A program made the translations under genes and the position numbers. A stretch of 64,000 bases of DNA, from positions 1-64,000 of the forward strand of contig CALGMA010000026.1 of NCBI GenBank assembly GCA_937959265.1, in the 5' to 3' direction. Below the pieces are notes generated by a model, which worked only from the letters and a program-made list of their open reading frames with translations, searched no databases and was not told the origin of the DNA. Shown here in pieces: positions 7,366 through 17,107 of this stretch. Positions within the stretch are counted from its first letter, which is position 1. Each line of letters opens with the position of its first letter. Source of the DNA: an uncultured Anaerolineae bacterium. GTDB lineage: Bacteria; Chloroflexota; Anaerolineae; J036; Brachytrichaceae.

Positions 7366-8112
7366 GTGAACTTCACGTCGTTCGATCAATTGCTCTGCCT
7401 CGATGCGCACTGCGTGCTGGCGACGGCGCAGGGTGCTGCGCTGCTCATCTTCGGCGATTGTGCCAATGCGCTGGCCCAACAATTGACGGCGCACCAAGAG
7501 ATCGTTTGCGCGAAAACGAAGGTGCGCATGCTGTTCGGACTGCCCATTCTAACTGCGCCGTTCCCGCTCTTCGTCGGCGCGGTGATGACCGAGCGCAACA
7601 CGCTGCTCGATCAGATGTCTGCCTTCGCCTGGATCGAGGATAACTACATCGAGCAGCCGCGCGCCGAAGTGTTCGGCCTGACGCCGTTCGGCGAGCAGCC
7701 GGTGTTGTTCATGCGCGACTTCGACATGGACCGGCCGGTGGAGGCGTGGTTGCAGGCGCCTCAGCCGGTGGGCTGGGTGCACGCGGTCGGCGCTGCGATC
7801 GCTACGTCGCGTCACACGGTCGAGGCGCAATCGCTCCCGCCGGATGAGGCGGCACTGACACTGATGGCGCTCGATCTGCCGGCGGATGCGCAGCTGTTCG
7901 TTGAATCGCTGGCGATGGACGTGGCGCGCGGCGTCCCACTCAAGGCTGCGCTGCGCCAGCGCCGTAAGACGACCGATCCCACTTTGATGCACGTGTGCGA
8001 TGGATGGCGTGTGTTCTCGCGGTCGGCCGGCGTGGTGCGGCTCAATCCGCTTCAGAACCCGCCTGATCGGGTTGAGGATGTGCTCAAGCTTGCCCCGCCC
8101 AGACGTTGGTGA
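7366..8112 (+). CDS. Protein of unknown function
   Basis: I do not recognise this 248-aa protein. It starts at GTG 7366 and is soluble-looking: no membrane helix or signal peptide, an Ala/Leu-rich first half (about 1-60), a central acidic segment with FMRDFDMDRPVEAW (about 113-126), and a basic C-terminal stretch with LRQRRKTTDP. A possible leaderless -10 box (TAGCAT) lies 6 nt before the start. It ends 4 nt from the convergent zinc-ribbon gene at 8117. Codon use matches its neighbours and the competing shorter frame at 7305-7643 is a shadow. Confidence 0.65.
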   Translation: MNFTSFDQLLCLDAHCVLATAQGAALLIFGDCANALAQQLTAHQEIVCAKTKVRMLFGLPILTAPFPLFVGAVMTERNTLLDQMSAFAWIEDNYIEQPRAEVFGLTPFGEQPVLFMRDFDMDRPVEAWLQAPQPVGWVHAVGAAIATSRHTVEAQSLPPDEAALTLMALDLPADAQLFVESLAMDVARGVPLKAALRQRRKTTDPTLMHVCDGWRVFSRSAGVVRLNPLQNPPDRVEDVLKLAPPRRW

Positions 8113-8116
8113 GCGG

Positions 8117-8479
8117 TTAGAGTAAATCGCGCAGGTCGCCGGTATGTGCTCGCAGCAACCGGCGGAGGCGCGCTACGTCGGCGTCGCTGAGCGGTGGCAG
8201 GCAGGCAAAGAACGCGCGTTCGATAGGGGTCAGTTCGGAGGGGATGGAAGCAGGCTTGGATTCACACCGTGCGGTGATCAGACTGCCGGCACCACAGCAA
8301 TAGCACTGTACGGCAAGCGTGATCGTATCGCAGCGTTGGCGGACGAAATGGATGGCGGATGGTTCGTAGGATGAGCCACAAAGGGGACAGGTCAGGTCTC
8401 CTGCGAGTAGTTCGATGACTTGAGAATCGCTATCCGTTTCGAGTTCTAGATCGAGCCACTCGTCGTGGTTGTAGTCCAC
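8117..8479 (-). CDS. Small zinc-ribbon-like protein of unknown function
   Basis: The 120-aa protein has an acidic N terminus (about 1-22), then CPLCG (near 31-35) and CYCCG (near 60-64), a pattern fit for one zinc ribbon. A further Cys near 72 and a Leu/Arg-rich C-terminal helix follow. It starts at GTG 8479 behind a strong AAAGGAGGGG. The gap to the upstream rplI is only 21 nt, so the two are probably co-transcribed. Function is unknown; nucleic-acid or ribosome binding is a guess from the zinc ribbon and context. Confidence 0.7.
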   Translation of the reverse strand: MDYNHDEWLDLELETDSDSQVIELLAGDLTCPLCGSSYEPSAIHFVRQRCDTITLAVQCYCCGAGSLITARCESKPASIPSELTPIERAFFACLPPLSDADVARLRRLLRAHTGDLRDLL

Positions 8480-8500
8480 CTATCCCCTCCTTTCAGGTTC

Positions 8501-9040
8501 TCAGCCGGCCGGCTCTGCCATTTCGGCTTCTGGCGCCACTTCCGGTGTGGTCGGCTCGGTCTGCGCAGCCGTGTTCGCTGCTGCGTTGGCGGTGCCTTCT
8601 TGTTGCACGATTACGGTGACGGCTGGCGCAGCTTCTGCACTCAAGCGCACCGGCACGGTGTAGGTGCCGACTTCGCGGATCGGCTCGCGCAGCGCGACCT
8701 TGCGCTTGTCGAATTCGTTGCCGAGGTTCTTCGCGATCGCATCGGCGATCTGCGCCGATGTGATCGAGCCATAGAGCTTGCCTTTCTCGCCGGTGCGGAC
8801 GTTGAAGGTGAGTGTCATCCTGGAGAGCACCTGGGCGAGCGCTTCGACATCAGCCTTTTCGCGCGCGCGCTTCTCGATGGCGGCTTGCTTAATGCGCTCG
8901 GCGCGCTTGACCGCCGTCGGCGTTGCCAGCACGGCCAAGCCGCGCGGCAACAAGTAATTGCGGCCGTAGCCGTCGGCGACGGTTTTCACTTCGCCGGCCA
9001 GACCGAGGTTATACACATCCTGCAAAAGTAAGACTTTCAT
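8501..9040 (-). CDS. rplI: 50S ribosomal protein L9
   Basis: L9 (179 aa) bridges ribosomes at the L1 stalk base. The N-terminal domain is typical: MKVLLLQDVYNLGLAGEV then VADGYGRNYLLPRGLA. A long connecting helix and the C-terminal domain with GKLYGSITSAQIADAI follow. The last 30 or so residues form an acidic Ala/Thr/Pro tail that normal L9 (about 150 aa) lacks, echoing the low-complexity extension of NusG in this window. A promoter with TATAAT lies about 50 nt upstream. Confidence 0.96.
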   Translation of the reverse strand: MKVLLLQDVYNLGLAGEVKTVADGYGRNYLLPRGLAVLATPTAVKRAERIKQAAIEKRAREKADVEALAQVLSRMTLTFNVRTGEKGKLYGSITSAQIADAIAKNLGNEFDKRKVALREPIREVGTYTVPVRLSAEAAPAVTVIVQQEGTANAAANTAAQTEPTTPEVAPEAEMAEPAG

Positions 9041-9090
9041 CGCGTTTCCGTATCCGTCTGTCGCGTTCTTCCCGAAGGATTGCGGATGAA

Positions 9091-9119
9091 ATTATAACTG
9101 TTTTTCAGGCTTGATCTAA
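9091..9119 (-). promoter_or_regulatory. Probable promoter of rplI
   Basis: On the minus strand a perfect -10 TATAAT (9096 to 9091) is preceded by a 17-nt spacer and a weak -35 TTAGAT (9119 to 9114). The predicted start leaves about 45 nt of leader before rplI. The rest of the gap to 9249 holds nothing I can name. Confidence 0.65.
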
Positions 9120-9249
9120 GCAGATGCTCGCTGTGTTGCTCTGAGACAGCGCAGACACACAAATGCCGAGACACTTCGAGTCCTCATGCCGCCGTAGTGA
9201 CGACGGACCCTTGCGGAGTGAGGCGTTCACTGTGTAGCCTGCTCGGCGC

Positions 9250-11253
9250 TCACTGGCTCATAGCCGCGCCTGATTGCTGTTCGGGCGGCGCCGGGAAGAT
9301 GCGGGAGGCGACTGGCAGCAACACCCGCTGCTCCTCGAGCATGTCACCCCTGATCTCACCCGACGGATACGCTACCGTATACGCGTTGACATAGAGCATA
9401 TTGAGCAGCAGGCAGTTCAGATCGTTGGGGGTGATGGCGATTTTGCCTGCCAGCGTGCCCGGGCCGAATGCGCTCGATCCAGCATACAGCGTGTAGAGGA
9501 TCGGCCCATTCTGACTCGGTGCGCCGCGATGAATGTGCACTGCGGTGACTACCGGCATGGCGGTATTAATCAAAATTTTGTAGCTCAGTTCGGTGCGGTT
9601 TACATCGAGCAGGAAGAAAGCCGATCCGCTCGCCGTCGTCGTCACCGGTGGCGATTCGCGTGCGCCGGTCATCGCGCCAAAGTAGCGATTCGAGACTGCG
9701 ACCGGATAGATCTGACCGCGAATCTCGCCGCTAGGGTAATCCGTGGTGTGCAAGTTGATGTAATAGCCGCCCGTCGTCAGGCGGTAGACCTGGTCGTGCG
9801 TCAGCGTCACGACGCCTGTGCCGTCCAGGCCTAGGTCGAAGACGATGCCACCGGTCTCGGTGATGGTGCCGGTATGAATGTGCATGCCGACGACCGTCGC
9901 GGTCATGCTGTCGGTAACTATCTTGTAAGTCAGCGCGTTGGTCAATGAATCCAGCACCAGGCTGGCCAAGCCGGTTGCAGTCGTTGTGATGGGTGTGGGC
10001 AGTTCGTTCGCGCCGTTCAGCTCAGCGCGGTAAGTGAGGAAGCGGCGTGGTGGTTCGACCTGACCGCGGATTTCGCCGGTTGGATGGGCAACGGTGTGGA
10101 CGTTGACGTAAGCGTTGGCCGTCAGCAGGTCAACGGCCGTTGCTGCGGTGACGATTGTCGTCCCGGCCAACGGCGTCACCGGGCTGAGCTGGCCGCCGCC
10201 AGCAGCCAGCAGATCCACGACCACCGGTCCGTTCACCCCAGCCGGCCCCTTGTGGATGTGTGCCATCGTTGCGCTGGGGATGCCGGTGACGGTCACTTCG
10301 AAGGGCAACTGACCGGTCGAGCGCATCAGGTCGAACGTTGCCTGACCTGAGGCGGAAGTGGTGACCGGCGGCACCTCGTTCGCTCCGCTCAGAATCGCGC
10401 GCAGCAGCACTTCGTTCGGCCCAAGTTGGCCACGCATCTCGCCCATGGGGTGCAGCACTGTGCCTACGTTGATATAGAGGTTGCCGGCGCGCAGCGCTGT
10501 GATCTGGGTAGATGAGATGGGCGATGTACCGCTGAGGGGTGTTGCCGGGTGGAGCGTGCCGCCGCCTAACGCCAGCAGGTCGAAAGTGAGCGGGCCATTC
10601 GAGCCAAACGGCGCTGTGTAAAGGCCGGCCATCGTTGCGCTGGGGACGCCGGTGACTTGCAGGAAGAAGGCGAACTGATCCAGGGCGTCGCTGAGGAGCA
10701 CGAGCGCCGAGCCGTTGTTGGCGCTGAGGACAGGCGGTACCTCGGCGTCGCCGCTGAGTTGCGTGCCGAATGCGCGGATCGCTTCGCGCAGAAAGAGCTG
10801 GCCGCGCAGCTCACCGCCGGGATTGGCCGCGGTGTGTATGTTGACGTAGTAGTTGCCTGCGAGGAGGTCGTTGATCTGTGCAGGTGTGAGATACAGCGTG
10901 CCGCTGATCGGCGAGGTATCGCTGAGTACGTTGGCGCCGAGTAGATCGAAGACGACCGGTCCGTTGGCGCCGATCGGGCCGCGATGGATGTGGGCGGCAG
11001 TCGCGCTGATAATGCCGGTCACGCTTACCGTGTAGCTCAGCCGGCGCGCGGTACGCTCGAACGTCATATGCGCCATGCCGTACGCGCCGGTGAAGGGTAC
11101 CGCCGGCGATTCGTTCGCCTGCAACAGCGTGGCGCGGAACTCGGTAAAGACCGGTTGATGCACCGCATATGTCAGGCGCAGCGCGGCGGTTGTGATGGCG
11201 AGCGAAGCAGTTGCTAGTGCCGTGAGTATCCTTCGCAGAAGAATCGCTTTCAT
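9250..11253 (-). CDS. Exported protein with five CHRD domains
   Basis: The 667-aa protein has a signal peptide (MKAILLRRILTALATASLAI, cleavage near residue 30) and five tandem CHRD repeats of about 120 aa, from about residue 37 to 655. Repeats show the family pattern of GANEVPP-like starts, AHIHRGPxGxNGPVVFDL loops, YVNIHT and GGELRGQ ends. Repeat 2 has lost the HIH loop (AGLYTAPFGSNG), so it may be inactive. CHRD domains occur in chordin and bacterial surface proteins; their ligand is unknown. The frame runs to 11535, but ATG 11253 is chosen because AGGAGAG lies just upstream and the signal peptide begins there. Confidence 0.88.
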   Translation of the reverse strand: MKAILLRRILTALATASLAITTAALRLTYAVHQPVFTEFRATLLQANESPAVPFTGAYGMAHMTFERTARRLSYTVSVTGIISATAAHIHRGPIGANGPVVFDLLGANVLSDTSPISGTLYLTPAQINDLLAGNYYVNIHTAANPGGELRGQLFLREAIRAFGTQLSGDAEVPPVLSANNGSALVLLSDALDQFAFFLQVTGVPSATMAGLYTAPFGSNGPLTFDLLALGGGTLHPATPLSGTSPISSTQITALRAGNLYINVGTVLHPMGEMRGQLGPNEVLLRAILSGANEVPPVTTSASGQATFDLMRSTGQLPFEVTVTGIPSATMAHIHKGPAGVNGPVVVDLLAAGGGQLSPVTPLAGTTIVTAATAVDLLTANAYVNVHTVAHPTGEIRGQVEPPRRFLTYRAELNGANELPTPITTTATGLASLVLDSLTNALTYKIVTDSMTATVVGMHIHTGTITETGGIVFDLGLDGTGVVTLTHDQVYRLTTGGYYINLHTTDYPSGEIRGQIYPVAVSNRYFGAMTGARESPPVTTTASGSAFFLLDVNRTELSYKILINTAMPVVTAVHIHRGAPSQNGPILYTLYAGSSAFGPGTLAGKIAITPNDLNCLLLNMLYVNAYTVAYPSGEIRGDMLEEQRVLLPVASRIFPAPPEQQSGAAMSQ

Positions 11254-11521
11254 GAAGCCTCTCCTGTATGTCGAGTTGCCGCAGTAGATGCGTCTGGTGG
11301 CAGCTTCGACCCTGGCGTGTGCGAATTGCGATTTCCCGCGCGGTCTCGCGAAAGAGGTGTGCAGCCAGCAACGATGATGGACGGTGGTGGCTCGACCGAA
11401 CGTGACCCTAAACGCCCGACCCCAGTATAGCGTTGCTTCAAATTGTGCGCCTGGATCCACGACTACAATGCAATGTGTGCTCACCCAAACGCAGCAGCAT
11501 GATGCATCGTCTGTGCCGGTC

Positions 11522-13498
11522 ATGAAAATCGCCATCTCGGCTGCGCTGATCGTGGCGGCGATCGTCGCTGGCCTGGGTATCGCTCACCAGTTCCTCGCGC
11601 TCACCCATCGTTACCCATTGGATTACGGCGAAGCGCCGCTGGTGGATCAGGCCATGCGTTTGGCACGCGGCCAGAACATCTATCGCGCCGACATTTCGGC
11701 GCCGCCGTTCACCGTCTCCAACTATCCGCCGCTCTACATCGCGACGATGGCGCCGTTCGTCGCGTGGTTCGGTCCATCATTCTTCTTTGGCCGGCTGATC
11801 TCGATCGTGTGTGCGTGGATCTGCGCGCTCTGCTCGGGGCTAATCGTCTGGCAAGCAACGCGCGATCGCGCTGCTGCATCGCTGAGTGGGTTGAGCTTCC
11901 TCGCCTTTCCGTTCGTCATGCGCTGGTCGTCGTTCGCGCGCATTGACCTGCTGGCGTTGGCGTTCAGTCTAGCGGCGTTGGCTGTGCTTGTCCATCGACC
12001 GCTCAACAACTGGCGCCTGGTCGCCGGCGCGCTGCTGTTGGTCGCGGCGATCTACACGCGCCAATCGTATGCGCTGGCTGCACCCCTGGCGGCATTCGTG
12101 TGGGTGCTGCTACAGGAAGACATCCGGCGCGCCTTCGGGTTGGTGGCGATCACGGCCGGCGTCAGTGGCGGGCTGTTCCTCGCGCTGAATGCGCTCACCG
12201 GCGGCGGTTTCTACTTCAACGTCGTTGTGGCTAATGTGAATGCCTGGAGCGCGGATAACCTTTCATGGAATCTTCACCGGCTCACCGACATGGCGCCGAT
12301 CTTCCTGGGGCTGGCTATCTTTTCGATAGCCTTGGGTGCGCAGCGCAACCCCTTGTGGGCGATGAATATGCCGTATCTGGCGGGTACTTCCCTGTCTTTT
12401 CTCACCGTGGGCAAGGTTGGTTCGAACGTCAACTATGCGCTGGAGCTGTGCGCAGCGCTCAGCCTGGCCGCCGGCGGCGTCATGGCGTGGGCGCGCAGGC
12501 GACAGGCAGTGTGGCCGGGCCTGTTTGCCGTCGCCCTGGTCGGGGTTCAAGTCGCACACATGGGGCGGATCAGTTGGGAGGCCGAGTGGCCGCAGTTGCA
12601 GGCGCGGCGCAACGCCGCCGAGAGCCTGCAGCGGCTGGAGGCCATCGTCGCTGCGGCTGGCGATCCGGTGCTGGCCGACGAATACATGGGCATGCTCACC
12701 TTGCAGGGCCGGCCGCTTTACATCCAGCCTTTCGAGGTGACGCAGCTCGCGCTGGAGGGAAAGTGGGATCAGAAGCCCGTGTTGCACGGGATCGAGACCA
12801 AGCAGTATCCGCTCATCCTGATCCATTACTTCACCGGAGTCGCTGTCTACAAAGAACGCTGGACACCGCAGATGCTCGAGGCAATCAATCGTTCGTATCG
12901 GCTGATGGGCATGTATGCCGATACGAGTGTTTACCGACCTGTTGGCCAGACCGGCCCGTTGATCATGCCGGTTGAAGTCTGCGCGGGTGCGGTGTGGCGG
13001 TTGCCGACTGCGGCGCAGCACGGTGTGCGCTGGCGCGACGGCTTCGTGGATTTCTTCGGGCGCGGCAATACCGGCGAGTTGCCGGTGTACTCCGTGGCCG
13101 ATGGCCTGCTCATGCGTCGAGATGATTGGGCCGACGCCGTCGCTGTGCAGCATGACGATCCGTTCGTAACCGGCCGCAAAGTATGGACGTATTACGCGCA
13201 TATGGCTGGTCCGAGAGGTGATGCATCATTCGTCGCACCCGATTTTGCTCCGGCTGCGGCTAATGTCCTGGTGAAGACCGGCGATCTCATCGGCTATCAG
13301 GGATCGTGGAGCGGCCGGCCGAACTTTCCAATGTGGGTACACGTGCGCTTCGCCGTCGTGCGCGCTCGTGACGACGGCAGCTTTCCGACGGCGCTGACGC
13401 CAGATGTGTTGCTCGATCCAGCACCGTATCTTGGGCTGGCCGCACCTGCGGGTTCCAAGGGCACGTTGCGGCCGCTCCGGTGCGCTGCATCGCGGTGA
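11522..13498 (+). CDS. GT-C-like multi-pass membrane protein with C-terminal M23-like domain
   Basis: The 658-aa protein begins with a membrane anchor and shows about ten hydrophobic segments in the first 390 residues, with a loop rich in DYGE and NYPPLYI that resembles lipid-linked-sugar glycosyltransferases (GT39/ArnT-like). A soluble region (about 370-480) follows. The last 160 residues look like a LytM/M23 fold: SVADGLLMRRDDW, TYYAHMAG, VKTGDLIGYQGSWSG and WVHVRFAVV. In true M23 peptidases the last motif is HxH and a HxxxD occurs earlier; here they read HVR and are missing, so the domain is probably inactive. Start ATG 11522 puts the anchor at the N terminus. A TACAAT box lies at 11464-11469. 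The 268-nt gap to the divergent CHRD gene holds no other gene. Confidence 0.7.
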   Translation: MKIAISAALIVAAIVAGLGIAHQFLALTHRYPLDYGEAPLVDQAMRLARGQNIYRADISAPPFTVSNYPPLYIATMAPFVAWFGPSFFFGRLISIVCAWICALCSGLIVWQATRDRAAASLSGLSFLAFPFVMRWSSFARIDLLALAFSLAALAVLVHRPLNNWRLVAGALLLVAAIYTRQSYALAAPLAAFVWVLLQEDIRRAFGLVAITAGVSGGLFLALNALTGGGFYFNVVVANVNAWSADNLSWNLHRLTDMAPIFLGLAIFSIALGAQRNPLWAMNMPYLAGTSLSFLTVGKVGSNVNYALELCAALSLAAGGVMAWARRRQAVWPGLFAVALVGVQVAHMGRISWEAEWPQLQARRNAAESLQRLEAIVAAAGDPVLADEYMGMLTLQGRPLYIQPFEVTQLALEGKWDQKPVLHGIETKQYPLILIHYFTGVAVYKERWTPQMLEAINRSYRLMGMYADTSVYRPVGQTGPLIMPVEVCAGAVWRLPTAAQHGVRWRDGFVDFFGRGNTGELPVYSVADGLLMRRDDWADAVAVQHDDPFVTGRKVWTYYAHMAGPRGDASFVAPDFAPAAANVLVKTGDLIGYQGSWSGRPNFPMWVHVRFAVVRARDDGSFPTALTPDVLLDPAPYLGLAAPAGSKGTLRPLRCAASR

Positions 13499-13504
13499 GC
13501 GCGT

Positions 13505-16339
13505 TCATCGCTCGCGCAGGATCTTGACGGCCTTCTGGTGTAACACCGGCTGCGTGGCCAGCGCCGCGCTGAAGATGGCGGCCAGCGACACCATCAGCAC
13601 GATCACCGTCGCCGTGGAGAAGTCGAACGCCGGCAGCATCGGCGATTCCTGCGCGAAGCGCTGGCTGATTTCGAAGGCGTAGCCCAGGATCGCGCCGGCG
13701 ATGATGCCGGCCAGTGCTGCTGCCAACGTGATGATGATGGCTTCGCCGATGAAGATGCCACGCAGACTGCGGCCCGGCGCGCCGATAGCCTTCAGCATGC
13801 CGATCTCTACCCGCCGGCTCATCACCGCCGTGTACATCACGGCCAGCACGCCGAATACCGCCGTCACCATCGAGAGGCCGGTGAGCACAACGGTGAAAAT
13901 GCGCCCCTGCGCCAGTTGATCGCGGATGGACGCGATCAGCTCGCTGGTTAGCTCGACCGAGATGCCCTTCTCGCCAACCAGCGATTCGCGCAGCGCCCGG
14001 CCCAGCGCTGCTTGGTCCACGCCTGGTTCAATGCGTATCAGCACGCGCCCGAACAGCGGTTCATCGAGATCGAGCGGCCCAGAGGCAGGATCGTGACGCA
14101 GCTCACGGTAAGTCTCCAGGTTCATCAAGATGCCAGTGCTACCGCCGCGCGCGTCGTTCACGTTGCGTGTGATCTGACTGCTGAAACCGGGCAGGCGCTG
14201 GCCGACCGCGATGATGGTCAGCAGTCGCTCATGGTCCAGGCCGGCACCTTTGACGCGCAGCGTGTCGCCGATGCGCAGGTCGAGCGCTTCGCTCAGGCCC
14301 AGCGAGATGATCACCACGTTCGGGTCTTCGTCAATGCGCCGCAGCGCCGAGGCATTGCCTTGTGCCCATTGCATGAACTCGCGGAAGAGCACGTCGTTCA
14401 AGTCGCCGGCTACGCCGATCAGTTGGACGTTGGCGCTGCGCAACTGCGCGCGATCGCTCGCTTCGGCGCGGAAGTCGTCGGCGATGCCTACCGCAGCGAC
14501 GATGCCCGGCTGTTGGCGCAAGTCGGCCAGGTTAGCTTTGTCCAGGCGGTCGCTGGTGCGGCGTGTGGTGCGGAAGATGCCGCCGGGCGTAGCAATGGCG
14601 GCACGCGCGTAGGCTTCGGCGCCGCGCGAGAACCGCAGGTCGGTTTCGAGATTCGCGTCGGTCAAGGCCAGTTGCGTGGCCAGCAGCGTGGGTAGCACAG
14701 CGCTGGCGACGACCATCAGCGAGATCAGCGCGTTGCGCCCCTTGCCCCGCAGCGCGTAACGCCCTGCGAAGTAGCCAGCGCGTGGGTTGACTGCGTTGTA
14801 GATCGCCACCAGCAGCCGCTCCAGCGGTGTGGTGATGAAGTAAAACACCAACGACATGCCCACCACCATCAGCAGGAAGGTGGTGAAGAACGTGGTGGCG
14901 ATCGCGCTGGCATCGCCGAAGGAGAACAGCACGGGGAAGAGAAACAGGATCACACTGCAGAACGCCAGCAGGATCAGGCCGGTGACCAGCAGGCCATAGT
15001 TGGCACGGCGCTCGCGCAGCTTGGCCAGGTCTTCCAGCGTAGGTTGATCGGCGGCGGCGGGGTTGAGCACGATCATCACCTTGGTGCTGGCCGCCCGACG
15101 CGCCGGACTGATCGTCGCTACCGCCAACACCAGGATGGTGATGAGCGTCGGCGTGAGCACGGATTCGAGCGACCAGGCCGCGCGCACGGTAGGCGGCAGG
15201 TTCAGTTGCGAGAGCAACAGCGGCGTGATGATCAAGTCGCTGATCAGCCGGCCCACGAGTAACCCAAAGACCAGGCCGATCACGCCGAGCACGATCACCT
15301 CAATCACCACGGCTTCGAACAAGCGCCAGCGCGGCGCGCCCAGCACGCGCAAGATGGCCAGGTCATATTTCTGCTCGGTGACGGTGGTGTTCATCAGGGC
15401 GTTCACCATCAGGCCGACGATGCCCATGCTGAGCAGGCCGTAGAGCGTGATGAACGATTGCTGGAAGACGAACGCTTGCGCCGTGCGATCGAGCTGCTGG
15501 TATTTCTGCAGCTCGACGATGAAGTCGCTGCCCAACTGGCTCTGGATCGCGTCGCGCACGCGCAGGCCGGCATCGCGCGCGCGGCTGACGGCGAGTTGCG
15601 CGTCGCTGCCGGCAGCAGTATCGGTTTGCCAGACCACCAGTGCGCGCTCGACCTGGCCGGGGATGCCCAGCCATGCTTGTGCGTCTTCCAGGCGCATCAA
15701 TGCGCTGTTGGGGATAGCGGCTCCGATGCCGAGCAAACCGCCACCCAGGCCGCCAATCACGCCGATGCCGGACACGATGAAGCGGCCTTCGACCCGCGCC
15801 GTGCTGACGCCTTGCGAAGCAGCCTTGCCTGGCTCGCGCGGCACCGGTTGCACGTACGACAGAACTACCTCGTCGCCCACCTGCGCGCCTAGCGCGTCGG
15901 CCACAGGCGAGGTGAGAAAGACCTGGCCGGGCTGCGGTGGATAGCCGCCGAAGATGGCCGTTACCGGTGAGAGGGTATCGCGCTGCACATCGAGCGCGAG
16001 GATTTGTGCATTCTCGCCTTGCGCGCCGCCGGCTTTGCGCACCTCGGCCGAACCTTGGATTCGTGGGTAGACGTCGGTGATGCGTTCGTAGGCTGCGCGC
16101 GCGATGCGCTCGACTGACGCCGGCTCGAAGAACGGCGACGGTGCCAGATCGCTGCGCCGGATGCTCAGGTCATAGCCGCCGGTTTGCACGCCCACCGATT
16201 GCACGGCGAACTGGCGTTGGGTATCCACCAAGTTGAGCAGCGCACCGACCAGCGCCACGCCGATGACCAGCGCCAGCGCCACCACCAGCGTGCGCAGCTT
16301 GCGCCGTTTCATCGCGTTGAGGACGTATTTCAGGCCCAT
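13505..16339 (-). CDS. FtsX/MacB-type ABC transporter permease
   Basis: The 944-aa protein has an N-terminal helix (LVVALALVIGVALVGAL), a large periplasmic-type domain (about 40-280), a first three-helix FtsX module (about 285-420), a central helix pair, a second extracytoplasmic domain (about 560-800) and a final FtsX module with GMLKAIGAPGRSLRGIFI. This two-module architecture fits exporters or lipoprotein-release systems (LolCE, MacB, YknZ-like). The ATPase gene is 22 nt upstream on the same strand. The substrate is unknown. It converges on the preceding gene with only 6 nt between stops. Confidence 0.9.
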   Translation of the reverse strand: MGLKYVLNAMKRRKLRTLVVALALVIGVALVGALLNLVDTQRQFAVQSVGVQTGGYDLSIRRSDLAPSPFFEPASVERIARAAYERITDVYPRIQGSAEVRKAGGAQGENAQILALDVQRDTLSPVTAIFGGYPPQPGQVFLTSPVADALGAQVGDEVVLSYVQPVPREPGKAASQGVSTARVEGRFIVSGIGVIGGLGGGLLGIGAAIPNSALMRLEDAQAWLGIPGQVERALVVWQTDTAAGSDAQLAVSRARDAGLRVRDAIQSQLGSDFIVELQKYQQLDRTAQAFVFQQSFITLYGLLSMGIVGLMVNALMNTTVTEQKYDLAILRVLGAPRWRLFEAVVIEVIVLGVIGLVFGLLVGRLISDLIITPLLLSQLNLPPTVRAAWSLESVLTPTLITILVLAVATISPARRAASTKVMIVLNPAAADQPTLEDLAKLRERRANYGLLVTGLILLAFCSVILFLFPVLFSFGDASAIATTFFTTFLLMVVGMSLVFYFITTPLERLLVAIYNAVNPRAGYFAGRYALRGKGRNALISLMVVASAVLPTLLATQLALTDANLETDLRFSRGAEAYARAAIATPGGIFRTTRRTSDRLDKANLADLRQQPGIVAAVGIADDFRAEASDRAQLRSANVQLIGVAGDLNDVLFREFMQWAQGNASALRRIDEDPNVVIISLGLSEALDLRIGDTLRVKGAGLDHERLLTIIAVGQRLPGFSSQITRNVNDARGGSTGILMNLETYRELRHDPASGPLDLDEPLFGRVLIRIEPGVDQAALGRALRESLVGEKGISVELTSELIASIRDQLAQGRIFTVVLTGLSMVTAVFGVLAVMYTAVMSRRVEIGMLKAIGAPGRSLRGIFIGEAIIITLAAALAGIIAGAILGYAFEISQRFAQESPMLPAFDFSTATVIVLMVSLAAIFSAALATQPVLHQKAVKILRER

Positions 16340-16361
16340 CGTTGGAGATTGGGGTGAGGAG

Positions 16362-17099
16362 TCAGCGGTCCAAGGGCGGAGCTGCCGGGGCAGCGACTGA
16401 CTCCTCCGCCAGCCGGCCGTCGCGCATGTGGATCACGCGGTGGGCAAACGTGCTCATGCGCGGGTCGTGGGTAACGTAGACGATGGTGGTGCCGCGTTCG
16501 CGGTTGAGCTGCGCGATCAGCTCCATGACTTCGTACGATGTGGCGGTGTCGAGGTCGCCGGTCATTTCGTCGCCGATGATCAGTGGCGGGTCGTTGGCCA
16601 GCGCGCGAGCGATGGCAACGCGCTGCTGCTGACCGCCGGACAGTTCGCTGGGGTAGTGCGTCATCCGGTCGCCTAGACCCACCTGCTTGAGCAGTTCTCT
16701 GGCCCGCTTGGGGTCGCGCTGGCCGAGCAGCACCATCGGCACTTGCACGTTCTCCAGCGCGGTGAAGTTGGAGAGCAGGTTGAAGTTCTGGAAGACAAAG
16801 CCCATCTTGCGCAGACGAAGCCGGGCGAGCTTCTCTTCGCTGAGCGAGACGACATGCTCGCCGTCCACGATCACATGCCCCCGCGAGGGCGTGTCCAGCC
16901 CGCCGATGATGTTGAGCAGCGTGGTCTTGCCGCTGCCGCTCGGCCCCATCATGCACAGGATCTCGCCGCGCCGGACGTTTAGCGTGACGCCGCGCAGCGC
17001 CGGTACGGCCTCCTTGCCCATGATGAAGGACTTGTGTACGTCCTCGAGCTGGACGATGAACTCGTCCGAGTCATGCGCGTTATGAGAGGCGTTGCTCAT
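16362..17099 (-). CDS. LolD/MacB-type ABC transporter ATP-binding protein
   Basis: Powers the adjacent FtsX-type permease. The 245-aa protein has Walker A GPSGSGKTTL near residue 53, a Q-loop in FVFQNFNLL, the signature LSGGQQQRVAIARAL near 154-168, and Walker B LIIGDEMTGDLD, where most relatives have LADEPTGNLD; the catalytic Glu is intact. An H-loop (VTHDPR) follows. ATG 17099 is preceded by TATGAT only 8 nt upstream, suggesting a leaderless transcript. Confidence 0.93.
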   Translation of the reverse strand: MSNASHNAHDSDEFIVQLEDVHKSFIMGKEAVPALRGVTLNVRRGEILCMMGPSGSGKTTLLNIIGGLDTPSRGHVIVDGEHVVSLSEEKLARLRLRKMGFVFQNFNLLSNFTALENVQVPMVLLGQRDPKRARELLKQVGLGDRMTHYPSELSGGQQQRVAIARALANDPPLIIGDEMTGDLDTATSYEVMELIAQLNRERGTTIVYVTHDPRMSTFAHRVIHMRDGRLAEESVAAPAAPPLDR

Positions 17100-17107
17100 C
17101 GCTGCAT

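Noticed and set aside
7305..7643. Frame at 7305-7643 (plus)
   Set aside because: It overlaps most of the better frame 7366-8112 in another phase and has Arg/Ala-rich shadow composition.
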